Source: Lates calcarifer
Taxonomy: Eukaryota > Chordata > Actinopteri > Centropomidae
DNA length: 64,000 nt
Assembly (NCBI RefSeq): GCF_001640805.2
Contig: NC_066848.1
Location: 25,248,144-25,312,143 of the forward strand
Direction of reading: 5' to 3'
Every line of letters begins with the position of its first letter. Position 1 is the first letter of the stretch. Made by a program: the position numbers and the translations under genes. Below are positions 1-12,690 of the stretch, one piece after another. A model generated the notes under the pieces. The model did not search any database, was not told the DNA's origin, and worked only from the letters and a program-made list of their open reading frames with translations.

Positions 1-1739
1 TGAGACGTTTAATCTAAAAACTAAATATCCTAAAAATTTATATATGTATGTGATCAGAGTGTGTGAAATCCTCCTCAGGTCATCAATCGTCCACATTCTC
101 AGAAATATTAGCCTTTATCAACAGTGCATTATTATTCTCTCCTAAACACTTAAACACTAGGGGGTTGAGGAGGGAGGGCATTGTCTACATATGATCAGTA
201 ATTCACATGATTCATCAGCAACACAGATATGAACATATAGTTGTACACTACTTTGTATTCCATTCTTGTTTTCAGTGACAGTCGTTAACATAAGAATCTC
301 TAACACTCACTCTCCAATGTCCAGTTGTTTTTGATGAGAGCCACATTCACTGGTTTCTGTAGTAAATTTACATTTAAATACACTGTATGTATATTTACAT
401 CATGCTCTATACTCACCATCAGGTACCCATCAAAGTAATTTGACTTCCCAGTACCTGCTGTCTGAGCTCTGAAGTAAAGATGATCTCATGGCATGTGTAT
501 GTGTACATGTACTACTGACAGCCAGCTGTGTAATTTCCTTTAGATTCAAGTGTGACCAGCTTAGTTTTTTCTGCCTGCACTCTGTGTTTGACACAAGATA
601 ATGAACATGTGTTTAGTCACAGTGTAGGTTAATGGCTGTTTGTCCTATATGATCCAAGGATACACTGTAGTTCCCTTTACCATTCCTAAACTGTAATTTA
701 GAGCCAATCTTGAGTAAATCTATAAGCTGAGGGAGGATGTGGAGTTTTAGTTCAGTTAAGAGGTAAGAGGTTGTATCTGTGTTTAAACTGGATGACTTCA
801 AGATGGTTCAGTGACTTTATCAATTTTTTTTGTAAATGTATTTAATCTGTTTTCGTTATGTGGACACCATTATGAAAAGGTTAATGTAACAACAAACATT
901 CTATCATTATTATCAAGCAGCAGTAGTAGTGGTAGAGTTACCAACAGTATCCAGCCCCCTTTAAGTCATGCTCATGTTTCAGCCTTCACACTTCACCTTT
1001 TCAGCACAATGGCTGGAAAGTGTTGAACTTGACTTAAATAGCTTTGTGCCTTCGGGTCTAAAGTTTGACCAATATTTAAGAAGGTAGCACTAATGGAGAT
1101 GTTTGGTTCAAGGTTGATCTGTCCACTCAAACTTGAGAAAAGTTTTTTCGATGGGCTCTCTAGGTGTTTTGAAAATCTGTTCACCCAAATTACACAAAAG
1201 GTTTTGTGGGTTGAGTTACTTTTCACGTTGGAATGAATTCTTGATAAACAATAGAATATTCTTCCATCCAGCATTTCTGTGCATCGTCTTCCACTGTAGC
1301 AGGGATTGCCAGACATGATTCGTAAGCACAGGTTTTGGTTTTGGTTTTGGTCTCTGTGTATACACAATGGTACCAATCTGGCAACCACATTGTTGACAAC
1401 AACCATGGCCCACAGTTACTGCACCTGGCTGCTGTTTGTCAAAGAAGTTGAATAGTCTCAGAAAGAAAGTAAATAAGACCTTTAAGACTGGGTTCTTCAC
1501 CTAGTCAGTTGTAAAAATAGTCTGAGATACTACAGTACTTTAAACTGTTAGATGTGATGCAATTGTTTTATGTAACTCTGATCAGGGAGAAACATCTATT
1601 TTAACTGGGTGATGTGTCACTAGATATCAACATTACAATCTAATCATAGGCAGCTCATTAATATGTACACACATTGTGAAAGACACACCAACCACCTTCT
1701 ATCAGTTATGTTACATGAATAGCAGAGAGTTTGTGTAAG

Positions 1740-1804
<65 letters not shown>

Positions 1805-4160
1805 TGTAGCTGCTCTCAGTCTAGACTTCACTGTGGCCTGAGTCAGGTATTGACATGCCATTCACCTCTATTCATGTGAAGAGGCGAACCCATGACAAAG
1901 CAAACGGGCTGCTAAACAGGCTGCTGAGATACTGTGCTTTGTCTTTTCATGGGTGGTCAAAATGGAAAAAAGATGGGTTCACCTGCATGGAATTATGGCT
2001 CTAAGCAATGTATTATGATGTGGTTTATATTTCATCTCTTGAACTTTATCCAGAGCATGCAGTTACATGCCCCTGCATTCCCTGAGAGGGAGAAACAATG
2101 CTCAACTGATCTGGGGTTCAACTTACACTTGATAATTGGGTGACTGGCTGTAAGTCCTAATACTTAATGCTCTGTATTTAAAGGGGAATACCACCCAGGG
2201 ATGCACTGGTAGTTTTGCATGTTTGAGCAGATTAACCACAAATTGCATATATTTATATCCCTACACCATTTTACAAAAAACTTTTAGATGGATAACCTAC
2301 ACTTACGTGAGATCGATAACTCATTGCAGTACGCAGTTTCTCATTTTATCTTTACATTTTTGTGCTGTAAAATGCGCAAGCTTTGACATCTTTGGAAACT
2401 CTTTGTGGTGCTTTCAACATCTTTTAAGATGAAAAGATTAAAGACAAGAAATGTACTGTTGTTCAGACAGAGTTTTTATCTTTGCTTCTGCCTGGCAACA
2501 GCTGCAATCCCTGTTTTGACCTAATTCAGTCTGAGGAAATTCTGGATTTTCTAAGTTAGATTTGAAGGGAGTAAAGGCACAAGTCAGTGTCTCAAAGGAA
2601 TTATATTCACATGGAACAATTTTGTACCTCACGATTTACCATTGTCCAATGCCAGTGTTCAGTATCAACATCAGATGAAACATGCCATTTATGTGGTGAG
2701 GTGGAAAATTAGGGTGTGGAGGTTGGAGTGGTGGATGTGCATGTAGTGTGCCAGCTGGAACTGGAACCACAACTTTTCACAAACCTTAACCAGAATGTAG
2801 TTGCTGTGTGCAGATAGAGTAGCAAGAGATTCTTTTTAAGATATTGGCATGAGACGAAAGTTCTAGTTTTGCAAAACTGTCCAATATTGACATTTTTCTC
2901 TGGCAGCAAGGGTCTGATCATCAGGATGAGCATTTATAGAGTCTGGTGTCATTTGCAATGAAAATTGGTGATGGCAACTTATAAAACCTGGCAACTTATA
3001 AAACCTGCAAAGAAGTGGACCAAGCAAATTTAATCCCATGCCTTGTTCTGAAACCAGACTGAAATGGTGGTCTGCTTTGGAAAATGGTCAGTGTTGATGT
3101 CAAGAAGGCTGATGATATGGTAAGTCCTTTAAAGAGCTCTGGCACTGTAGTATGAAATTTCTCTAATAATATAATTATGAGGGTGGTTTGAATTAGTGCT
3201 GTCACAGGATGAAAAAAAAAACAGAAAATAAAAGTCGTAGTAGGTTCAACATGAATATTTTCAACATTATTTTGGTTCCATGCTCAAATACTCTATAACT
3301 AGTTACTTTCTAAAAATAGAGAGACTGAACACAACATGGAAGTGCAACATGTCAACATTTCCTAGTAGTCATCTGTGGGCTGGCCTACAGAACCTGTGGT
3401 GATGGGGATTTACCCTTCACTTCCCCTCTCGTGGATTACACTGTCACCTTCCTGTGGTCTCTTCTTTTAGAAAGTGACGACATTTAATTCCATGATGAGA
3501 AATCTGTCATCAGTGCTAGACATAACAGTTGAGATACACACATGTTGAGTTATTGGCAGCACCATAAAGTGTAAAAATGGACCTGCAGTACGTGGTGGAT
3601 TGACCACTCACTTCTCTCATTTGCTAAGACTTTATGATAATGATCTTGGGAAATCCCTGGAATGTCACAAAGATTTGTCTGAATGTTTGAATAATAAGAT
3701 ACTTTACAGACCTCTTACATTTTTTCTATTTACTCTTTATTTGTTGTTGTTTCATGTATACTGCTTAGGTGTTTTTGCACTGATGAGTTTTGATGTCAGA
3801 CGTTGTACAGGGGACTTTACGTGTGTGTGTTTGTGTGAAGTGTCATACTGATGCACATAAGCCTCCACAGATCAGTGTTTGTGTCGTGTCGGTGCTCATA
3901 TATGTGGGAGGCTGTAGGTGACAATCATCTTCTCCTTCATCATTTTAACCTTTAAGTCGCGTTTCGAAACCTGGATGTGGATATAGTTGCGATATATCCA
4001 CTGGAGCAAATGTGAGTGAACGCTTATTTAGGAAATGCAGTAGGATGAAGTGTTTTTGAATTTTGCAATAAATTATAATGTAAAAAAGTTTGTCAAGGTA
4101 TATGTGTATCTTTGTTTGGTAGTTGAGGGTTACAGATATACACCATTATATATACCATTA
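1..4160. other. Gene-poor left flank of the window
   Basis: No coding exon could be supported here. All open frames are short and have no recognisable domains. The stretch holds one long (GT)n array (listed separately) and otherwise AT-rich unique-looking sequence. The missing first exon of edaradd could lie here or beyond the left edge, because the first recognised edaradd coding exon starts in mid-codon at about 6026. I could not pick that exon out by eye. Confidence 0.5.
1742..1807. repeat. (GT)n dinucleotide microsatellite
   Basis: About 33 GT units with a single interruption near the right end. Arrays of this length are common in fish genomes and usually vary in length between individuals. 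Confidence 0.95.
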
Positions 4161-4161
4161 A

Positions 4162-4657
4162 TACACCATTCATAACATTATGACCACTGGTATGTGTCAA
4201 AGTGAATTACTTTGACACATACCACCCACCTAAACATCATTGTAGACCAAGCACAGCCCCCCATGGCAACAGCACTCCCCAATTGCAGGATCCTCCCCCA
4301 GAAATGTCTCAAGGAACATGACAAAGAGCCCAAGGTGTTGACCTGGCCTCCAAACTCCCCTCAGATTGTTATGTGGGGAGTCTGGAGGCTCTTTGTCATG
4401 TTCCTCAAGATATTTCTGAGCAGTTTTTGTGTTGTGGTGGGAGCATTTTCCTGCTGGGGGAGGCCCCTGCCCCTGGGGAGTGTCATTGTCATGGGGAGGG
4501 GTATGCTTGGTCTACAATAATGTTTAGGTGGGTGGTATGTGTCAAAGTAACATCCAGTTCAATGAAGGTTTCCCAGTAGGACGTTGTGTTGTAATACAAT
4601 GATCAATGTAATTCACTTCACCTGTCAGTGGTCATAATGTTATGGCTGATCAGTGTA
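4162..4657. mobile_element. Foldback Tc1/mariner-derived miniature element
   Basis: The left end carries CATAACATTATGACCACTGG and the right end its inverted counterpart CAGTGGTCATAATGTTATGG followed by CTGATCAGTGTA. This is the terminal sequence of a widespread fish Tc1-like family. The inside is an extended inverted repeat. About 4203-4336 (through the CACCCACCTAAACAT and GGAACATGACAAAGAG stretches) reappears inverted at about 4380-4545, with a loop of only about 45 bases. Both arms are fragments of the same transposase 3' region, in which the peptide VLTWPPNSP is still visible on the + strand. It cannot encode a transposase and is a non-autonomous or dead copy. Confidence 0.75.
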
Positions 4658-4659
4658 CA

Positions 4660-6025
4660 TTAAGTTTTGTTTTTACTTAACTTGCAGCTTAAATCCACAA
4701 CCAATAAAAGTATGTGGTGAACAACATAACTGACAACAATTTAATCTTGTGTTTGTGTGAAAATGTGTTGATAATGTATACTTTAATTTTTTAAAAAGCC
4801 TCAGTGATTTCCTAAAACAGCAAACATTACTTGCACAGGAGGAAGTACTGCATTTGTTAGGTACTATTTTTGCAGAAGGCTAACCAACATTTGGTGATTT
4901 AGTGAGTCTTTCTAGCAGCAGGACACACTACTCTGTGCTCTGTGGCACAGAGCAGTACAGTATATCAGACAATATTAGTCTGCAGGATTAATTCACTGTT
5001 GGTTTGTTGACAATGGGAAATACAGAATATTAACAGACACAGAACACCACTAGTGAGGCCATGGAGAAATGTTTCAGTGATCTGGTATGAATCACCTGAG
5101 CAGTACTCAGTATTTTACTTTACACTAGGAATCTATGGAAGATACTCCTTGTGCCAGAATCCACACTTTGTATTAAAATAAACCGGGCTAACGCACATGT
5201 TTACATGTGGCTGGTTTCACTCTGTCTGTGACCTGCGTACATGACTGCTCTATACACTCAGCTGAACAACACCTTGAAAGCTGCGTGTAGGAAATGGCCT
5301 GCTAACACCTGAACACTTAATCCTAATTCTAGTTTCCCATGCAAATGAAAGTTTCATCGTCATAGACTGTAACCCAAGAAAGCAGTTCTTTATTTAGAGC
5401 CCTTTGGATACAATGGCTTTACAGTGATGTAGACTGATGAAGGCCCACATAGCCCTGTCCAGGTATTTTCTGGAGCTGAAAAGCTGCCTTTGTGCTGCTG
5501 TCCCAACTCATCTGTGAATGTGCTTGTTAAAAATATTCCTTTTCAGTGCTGAGGGTATTTGATTTAAGAGTTTTCCAAGTTGGTGCTGAACAGTATTTTC
5601 ATTGTTTCTGAGAAGCTTTCATGCACTATTACAAGCTCTTCTGCTTTATTCAGGGATGTGGCGCAAGATAAACACCTCACTTTATATTCGGCAGGACTAT
5701 TTTAGCTTGTAAAAGAACAGTGTCATGACACAAACTACCATAATGTCATTGAAAAGTCTTCATAACACGGTTACTGAGAAATTAGGTTACCACAGAGTTT
5801 AGCTCATTTAAATGATCATGGTGTGTCATTACTTCCCAGTTTTAGTGCCTGTTTTAACATGTCCAAACTACACATACTCACATACCACAAAATGCTTGTT
5901 GGCTGGAGGATGTGGCTTTTCTGTGAATTTCTTTGGTGGATCTGATATGTAGTGCAAGTGGATGAAATGAGTAGAGGCAACAACATATGTTCACAATACT
6001 GAAACCTCTTCCTTTTTTGTAACAG
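4660..6025. other. Intergenic or edaradd upstream or intronic stretch
   Basis: AT-rich sequence with no supportable exon, repeat family or RNA gene seen by eye. If the first edaradd exon lies further left, this is its intron; otherwise it is promoter-proximal sequence. Confidence 0.4.
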
Positions 6026-9000
6026 ACAGAATCAGCTCTGAACCCGTGGAGGACACAGACACCACCAGCTTTGTGGCAGAAATTGTGAGCACCTCTTCTT
6101 TCTTCTTTGCTCCAGTCATGTGTTTCTTTAACTGTCTCATTGTCTCGACCTGTCCTCTATCCAGTTTGCTTTGTGCTGATTTCTCATTGTTCTTCTTTAG
6201 AAAGCTGAGTTTCACAGTAATCTGCTAAGAAATGTACCATAACTGAACACACTGTGCTGTGATTGCTAGAGCCTGAGGGCTTATTGAGGAACAAGTTGTA
6301 GCAGGCTGTTCCCTCTCTGTGTACACAAGGGAGTTATTTTCCTCCAAAGCTACAGACTGATCTTGATCGTTGCCACAGTCATGTACAGACTGAATGTAAA
6401 GCTGCTGCAAAGAAAGTTGACAGAGCAGGAAAAAAATGTGTTTCTCAAGTTTTTCTTTTTAGCTTTAATTGTTTTATTTTCTCATATTATCATGTCTCCC
6501 TTGTCTCTCCCACAGTCCTTGGAGGCCAATTATCCAGTGCAAGTGACAGATCGTCATGGTAAATAAGAGTCAAAGCACAATGCAGGGATACACCTATTTC
6601 TATCAGCATTCATTGATTCATATCAAATAAAAGGTGGTACTTTTATCTGCAGTTGCCTCAGAAATTTTTTGGACACCTTTACTTTTTGAAAACTTCATTG
6701 TGATGTAGATTTAAGTTAATAAAAGTACAATACTGCCCATCAATCTACACTCACTAACCCATAATTGATTAAATTGCGAGGTCTGAATACTTTCTACACA
6801 GTACGTAATCATCTGCTGTTGCTTCCATGGAAGTGTAGAGTTTCATTGACTATAACTTGACAGCAATCTAAAAACTGGACGCAAAAATAGGTAAGAAAAA
6901 AAACTATTTAAAAAAGCTAAAAATAGGTATGACTTATTGTACTGATAGTATTGGAGTATCATTCAAGCTGACTGGTTGATTTAAACAGAGATGAAAACAA
7001 ACATATCACATGCAAATAGAAAAGAAACCCGCAGATAAACATGTCAGAGCGACCCCCGTGCGTGTTTGCCTACAAGGTGGAATATTTCAAGACAACAGAC
7101 AAATGTGGAGTTCACTGTTTTATCATCTCCAGTTTAAGCCTGTACTGTCTCCTGTGAAAAATGTTCAGAATTTTCAGTGATAAATGTATACCTGCAGTGT
7201 TTTGTTTTATAAATCAGAATACAATAATGACACTAATGTGTCTCCAGCAGATGCTGTGACACTCCACCTGAGCTCCATGCCCTCTGGATACCTGAGTCCT
7301 TCCTCCAACAGAATAAGACAGGTCAGTGTTCCCTCCATTGATGCACATGTGCGTACACAACCTGTATGTTTGAAAAATAAGGTCTACCCCTATCATCACC
7401 TTTTATAGAAACTCAGTGCTACAAGTGCTATCACTCGTCACTGAATATATATGGATTTACACAGAATTATGTAAGTTTACTTTAGTTTACTTTAGTTTCA
7501 CTTTGTCACTTGCCCCCTTGTGCTGATTTCCTTCTTTCTCTTTCTTACACATCAGGTAGTTTTTGGGTATTTGGTGTAGAACTTTTTCGGTGTAGACCAA
7601 CTACTACATAACCATGAACATGTAATATAGCCTATCAAGCAAAATGTGATGGTCTTTTACCCAGAGATGACATCGCAGTAACATCACTCATTTAAATGGC
7701 CACAACTCTGCAGTCATGAGTCACTTGAAAACATTACACAATGCATCCTTTTACAAATACTGTGGACAGCATTGGGGCATTCTCCAAAAATTGCCACCAT
7801 CAACCAGTCAGCAGTCACCATCAATGCTACACATGTCTTGATGTAGATCTGGATCTAAATGCAGATTAAAACTACCAGATGTAGAGAATGATATGCCCCT
7901 TGGCAGAGGTACACACTCTGTGTGTGCTTTCTAATTTAAGCTGTGAAGATACAGGATGTGGCTTTGTCCCACTGAACTAGAAGGTGCAGCTGTGAGTATT
8001 GCTAATAACAGAGCAGGAACACAGAGGATATAAAGAGTGTTAACGTCATTTTCTGTTATGCAACTTTCTAAAAGACAACATTGCATGCATCAACAAAACA
8101 TGCAACAAAACATGCATCATAAGGAAAAGGTTTGAATTGAAGAAGAGAAGGATTTGTCCATGCCTGTCTGTCCAACAGTAAAATGTATACATCCCTCCAG
8201 GTAGTGTCTGGATTCTCTGTCTGGTCTTCATGTACTGTAGTATTCAATGCAGCTTTTGTCGAGACATGTTGAACTTGCAGAAGCCAGGGAAAAAGCATTA
8301 CACAGTTTGAAGTGCATAAGTTGTATAAGAGGAGACTGTACCTCCCCCAAGCATACTGGAGAAAGGCACAGCTGTGGCTCAAGACACTGTCCAATATAGC
8401 ATGACCACATCATACTAAGACTGTATACAGTTAGTATGGAAAACAACCAATTTATCCAGTTGATTGACCGGAAACATCAAAAGTTTTTGTGGAACTATCT
8501 AAATTTAGAACACAAAAAGTAATGGAAATTTGTGTTTGGTAGATTATTTCTTTGTTGTAACAATGCTTCTTGGCAATAAATCTTATACAGTTGGAAAGCC
8601 TGTTTATAACCCTTTTAAATGGTGCCACATTTGTAAGGAAGATGCTTCTGTGGGATGAACAGCAGAGCTGAGTATGTGGGTTGCGCTCATGAAAAATTTG
8701 CCAAATCTTCTCTGCCAACACCATTTAGCTTATTCTACTCCACTGACTCTTTTTTGGTGTTTGGTGGATTGGATGATTGAAGTTTGAAGAAACAAGACAT
8801 ATTGGCAATTTAACAATTTATTCATTTAACAAACAGCAGCCTCAGTAGCGTGTGGAATAACCATACACAGCCACAACAGCCTGGCACCTCCTCCTCATGC
8901 TAGTCACCAGCCTGGTCACACATTGCTATGGCATGGCATCCCATTCTTCAACCAGCATTTGTCGCAAGTCAGCCAATTCTCCACTCCCAAATTCTGGAGG

Positions 9001-10867
9001 TAGTCTCTGGTAAACCCTGCTCTGTGGGGGCGAGCGTTGTCATCTTGGAGGATAGAGGTCGGTCCCAGACTGTGGAGATATGGGATAGCCACTGGTTGCA
9101 GAATCTCATCTCGATATCTTTCTGCATTGAGATTGCTTCCAATGATGACAAGCCTCGTTTTTCCAGTGAGGGAGATGCCGGCCCACAACATCGTACTGCC
9201 TCCACCAAAAGATGTTACTCTATCGGTGCAGCAATCAGCATAGCATTCTCCGCATCTTCTCCACACTTTGATCCTACGATCCAACTGCCGTAGGCAGAAT
9301 CTGGACTCATCGCTGAACATAATGTTCCTCCACATGCTCAGGTTCCAGTGCACGTGTTGCCGACACCAGCGCAAACGGGCCTGACAGTGAAGGGCAGTCA
9401 TAGCAGGCCTCCTGGCAGCCCTGTGAGACCAGAAGCTCAAAATAAGAGTCAATAGCAACAGCAATATAAGCTGTTTGGCATTGGCAGAGGAGATTTGGCT
9501 AATTTTTCATGGGCATAACCCACGTACTCAGCTCTGCTGATTTATTGCCAAGAAGCATTGTTACAACAAAGAAATAATCTACTTTACTTTCCTTACTTTT
9601 TGTGCTAAGTTTAGTAAATTCTGCAGCAGAAAAGTGTAAACCACAAGTGTAAACAACAGGAAATTTAAGCAGCCGTTGGTGCAGGACTTGGTACCAGCAA
9701 AAATATAACTACAGAGAAAGGCTAAAGGCTTTCATTAAACCCAACATTTGGGAAAACTTGAGACATCAAAGTATATCGCTAATTAGCAAATACTAGCATA
9801 TCTGCTACACATCAGTATATTAGCGTTGTTGTCATGGGCCTGTTAGCATACTGGAATTAGCATTTAGCTCAAAGCTGTAGATCTTTAGGTATTTATCTCA
9901 CTGAATTAGCCAAACCACTTTCCTGGAAATGTCATCATAGCACATTTCCAGGAACTATGATGACACACATATAATTCATATACTGTATGTAAAATGATAT
10001 ATAACTTGTTAGTGTTTTGACTTTTTACTGCAGATGTGTTATAACCAATGCTAATAATTGTTTTATGAATAATTGTTTTGTGTGTCTGTGTTGCAGCCAG
10101 TTGAAGATGTTGAAGAGTGCAGCTGCCCAACATCTACTTCACCAGGTAAATCCTCTCTTATAGTGAGAGGAACGTTACTAAATCCATCTGCATGCAAGTT
10201 GTCACAGTTTGGGTTCAGGGCTTTGAGGGATAGGACCCAAAAAGCAGACAACCATAAGTCCTGGGGAGTTCATGACATGACATGGGGACAAGTGGGAAGT
10301 TGGTATGCACCTTAGACCAGTAGGCCACAGGAAGGCAGATAGTAACTGAGCAAATGAATGATGAAATGAATTCAATTCATATCTACTATCTTTTAAATTT
10401 GATGTTGATGTACTGTTATTTATGATGCACATGCTCTCTTAAGCTAACTCCATCTTCCTTGTCCATTTCTGAGTTCAGACTACCCCAAAGAACTGCAGTT
10501 ACTAAACAGCCCCTGTGAGAAATGCTGCTGCCCTGCACCTCCTCCCAAGATCAGTGACCTCATGAATGACAAAGATCTCCTGGACTTACTGCGGCTCAAA
10601 CTGGATCCAAACCACTGCACCATCAAAAACTGGAAGAACTTTGCAAGCCGCTGGGGGATGAGCTATGACGAACTGACCCTGCTGGAGCACCGGACCCAGG
10701 GCTCCTTGTCCCACAGCCCCACCCAGGAGTTCCTGCTGCGCTACAACCAGAAAACGGTCACTGAGCTCACTGAACTTTGCCGCATCTACCAGCGCATTGA
10801 TGTACTGAGGCTGCTGCAGAGCTGGATAGAGAAAGACTGGCCGTCACGGTGGCAACAGACTCATTAA
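6026..10867 (+). CDS. edaradd: EDAR-associated death domain adaptor (exons 2 to last; first exon not found)
   Basis: Cytoplasmic adaptor that couples the ectodysplasin receptor EDAR to TRAFs and NF-kB signalling in skin appendages (in fish: scales, teeth, fins). Exons: about 6026-6084, 6516-6558, 7218-7321, 10097-10145 and 10479-10867 (stop TAA at 10865). All junctions are GT-AG and the phases agree, giving about 213 residues; human EDARADD has about 215, so only a few N-terminal residues are missing. The first exon reads [11 protein letters not shown], close to the human EPVEDTDPSTLSF. The second contains PVQVTD, which fits the TRAF-binding consensus PxQxT and aligns with human PIQDTE. The last exon has the cysteine-rich stretch [16 protein letters not shown], then the C-terminal death domain (about 100 residues) with [17 protein letters not shown] and a conserved [10 protein letters not shown] helix. 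A few extra residues (GSLSH) occur in the death-domain loop compared with human. The exact acceptor of the first listed exon is uncertain, since AG is repeated nearby. Family identity is strong. Confidence 0.9.
6655..6800. mobile_element. Tc1-like transposon remnant in edaradd intron
   Basis: The stretch has the end signature of a common fish Tc1 family (CCTTTACTTTTTG at the left, CATCAATCTACACTCACTAACCC in the middle, GAGGTCTGAATACTTTCT at the right) but only about 150 bases remain. It has no coding capacity. The assignment rests on recall of the family consensus. Confidence 0.45.
8499..9616 (-). mobile_element. Tc1/mariner transposon with decayed transposase
   Basis: Inverted arms flank a transposase relic. 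Bases 8539-8580 are an exact 42-base inverted match of 9541-9582. The similarity extends outward to about 8499 and 9616, and inward as an approximate match of 8662-8731 with 9468-9537. The left arm carries about 81 bases (8581-8661) absent from the right arm. On the - strand, 9464-8916 encodes a DDE-type transposase segment with FSDESRF (an acidic catalytic motif), [16 protein letters not shown] and [11 protein letters not shown] (the next catalytic Asp). The usual following WPxxSPDLNPIEHLWD block is not readable in that frame, so the copy is inactive. It sits in the large edaradd intron between 7321 and 10097. Confidence 0.85.
9770..9890 (-). repeat. GCTAA-rich percomorph dispersed repeat fragment
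   Basis: The stretch has many GCTAA/TTAGC words (GCTAATTAGCAAATACTAGC, TTAGCATTTAGCTC) in the order found in a very common percomorph repeat. Related fragments occur in this window at 41930-42185 and 52985-53045. It is non-coding. Confidence 0.5.
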
Positions 10868-12222
10868 CCAGTTTGACTCTGTATATTTATCCTCTCTGTT
10901 TTTTTCTCTGTCACGATTGTATTTGTTAGGAATTTCTTCTTCGTGAGCTTGAATACACATTTTTTTGTAACTTTAGTAAGAACCATAGCAAGTGGTCTTA
11001 AGAAAAGGTAAAATATTTACCAAAACTGGGAACTTCCTGTAGAGAATGTCGACATCATTTGGTCTTTCAGGTAGCACAGTATCTTACAGACAGTACAGCC
11101 CTGGAACACATTTTAGCCAATCTACTGGCATAGCAACTAATAAGTCCATGGTCAATGAATCTCTCGTGATTCCCCTAACTTTTTCTCTAATGCCACCAGC
11201 AGGTTGAAGTTTTCAATTATCTAAGGAAATACTTCAACATGTACTTGGCACATTGGTACAAAATACAGTACACACATTCATGGTTCTCAGATAATGTATC
11301 CTAATGATTCAGATGGTCCTTTGACTCTTTGTCTAATATTGCCACAAAGTTTGAACTATTAGGATGGATGTAAACGTTTAGGCCTCCTTTTTCCTCATCT
11401 TGAAATTTGTTTTGCTTGTCTGCACGGTATTTTAGTGGTAAATGAGAAGAATACAGTGCACAGGTTGGAGGAGAGGCACAAACACAGGAGATTCACTGAA
11501 ATTAGGCAGCATAAAGAGAAATGTTGGTATTTGGTGGAAAATGTGCTGTAGGCTTTTTCATTAGAAATAGATGTCTCAGAACCACATGTCTCTGACACGT
11601 CACTTTGAGGCTAGTCTGATGATTTTATCAAGAAAACCAAATGATAGCAATGGTAGAATTCTGCTTAAAATGAAAATAAAAATAAAAGATAAAATAATTC
11701 TGTGTTAAACACTGGAATGTTGGTAAATCAGTCTGCATTTATCTATAAATGAGTAATTCTTACAGTATGTTGTTTGTAGCTGCTTCATAGTGTATGAACT
11801 GCTTCTACCCCAGTTCATTAAATCCCTATGGCCATCTGAAGGCAGTAGAACACATACTGTATATTGATAAATCTATCTTGTGTGACACCTGGCTGCTGCA
11901 ATATAACATAAAATACAACACCCATCAGGCAGGTTATGTATTGTGTTGTTTAAGTGGAAGATTATCAGACCTCATCAGTCCTGTGTGTCCTTGCTTCCTT
12001 TCCAACTTTCTTTTCAACAAAAGTAGCATTTCATGTTTTATTCTTGAAATGCATGACAATGCAGATGTTGTTGTACATTTTACATTTTATGATGTGACTG
12101 ATTATCACGTGAGATACAGTCGAAATAAAACAGAAATAGTGTTGGATTGGTGTGATCATGGGATCAGCTTCATCAACTTTTATTATTAGTTATTTCTACC
12201 AGCAATGTACAAGCCAAATAAA
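10868..12222 (+). other. Probable edaradd 3' untranslated region
   Basis: This follows the edaradd stop codon directly. No splice sites or coding frames of interest were seen. Candidate polyadenylation signals AATAAA lie at 11675-11680, 11681-11686 and 12217-12222; which is used cannot be told from the sequence. Confidence 0.45.
12217..12222 (+). terminator. Candidate polyadenylation signal for edaradd
   Basis: A canonical AATAAA hexamer about 1.35 kb after the edaradd stop, just before a dispersed repeat begins. Closer AATAAA copies at 11675 and 11681 compete with it. Confidence 0.4.
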
Positions 12223-12350
12223 AATCCATACCATCTGCCTCTGGCTGCAGATTTGAAGTGCTGTGTGTTCAGACTGTACTGACAACAATATAATTTCCAG
12301 TATAAACCTCTTCACAACTTTTGAGCTGTTGTCATGCATCACTGTGATTC

Positions 12351-12690
12351 CATCCATCCATTGTGTATACCACTTATCTGTTAAGGGTCGCAGGTGGGGC
12401 TAGAGCCTATGCCAGCTGTAATAGGGCGAGAGGCGGGGTACACCCTGTATGGATCACCAGTCCATACAGACAAACAACCACACTCACATTCACATCTATG
12501 GGCAATTTAGAGTCACCAAATAACCTATGCTGCATGTCTTTGGACTGTGGGAGGAAGCCGGAGTACCCAGAGAGAACCCACGCTAGAATGGAGAAAACAT
12601 CAACACATTAAAGCCCTGGGCCCGAACCGGGGCTCGAACCTGGAACCTTCTTGCTGTGAGGCAAGTGCTAACCACTACCACACGCATCAC
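12351..12690 (+). repeat. Teleost dispersed repeat, copy 1 (CCATCCATCC type)
   Basis: This is a well-known fish repeat. It begins CCATCCATTGTGTATACCAC, passes through GGCGAGAGGCGGGGTACACC, CAATTTAGAGTCACCAA and TCTTTGGACTGTGGGAGGAA, and ends in a CGAACCGGGGCTCGAACCTG block that resembles a tRNA B box. It is transposon-derived (LINE or SINE class not decided here). A second, more decayed copy lies at 23880-24120. Confidence 0.75.

Noticed and set aside
993..1500. Open frames of 137 and 94 codons on the - strand
   Set aside because: They overlap in different frames, have no recognised domain, and contain a run of KP repeats from a simple GGTTTT tract. They could be a decayed element but cannot be supported.
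8928..9293. 121-codon + strand frame
   Set aside because: It is antisense to the Tc1 transposase remnant, whose catalytic motifs are on the - strand.
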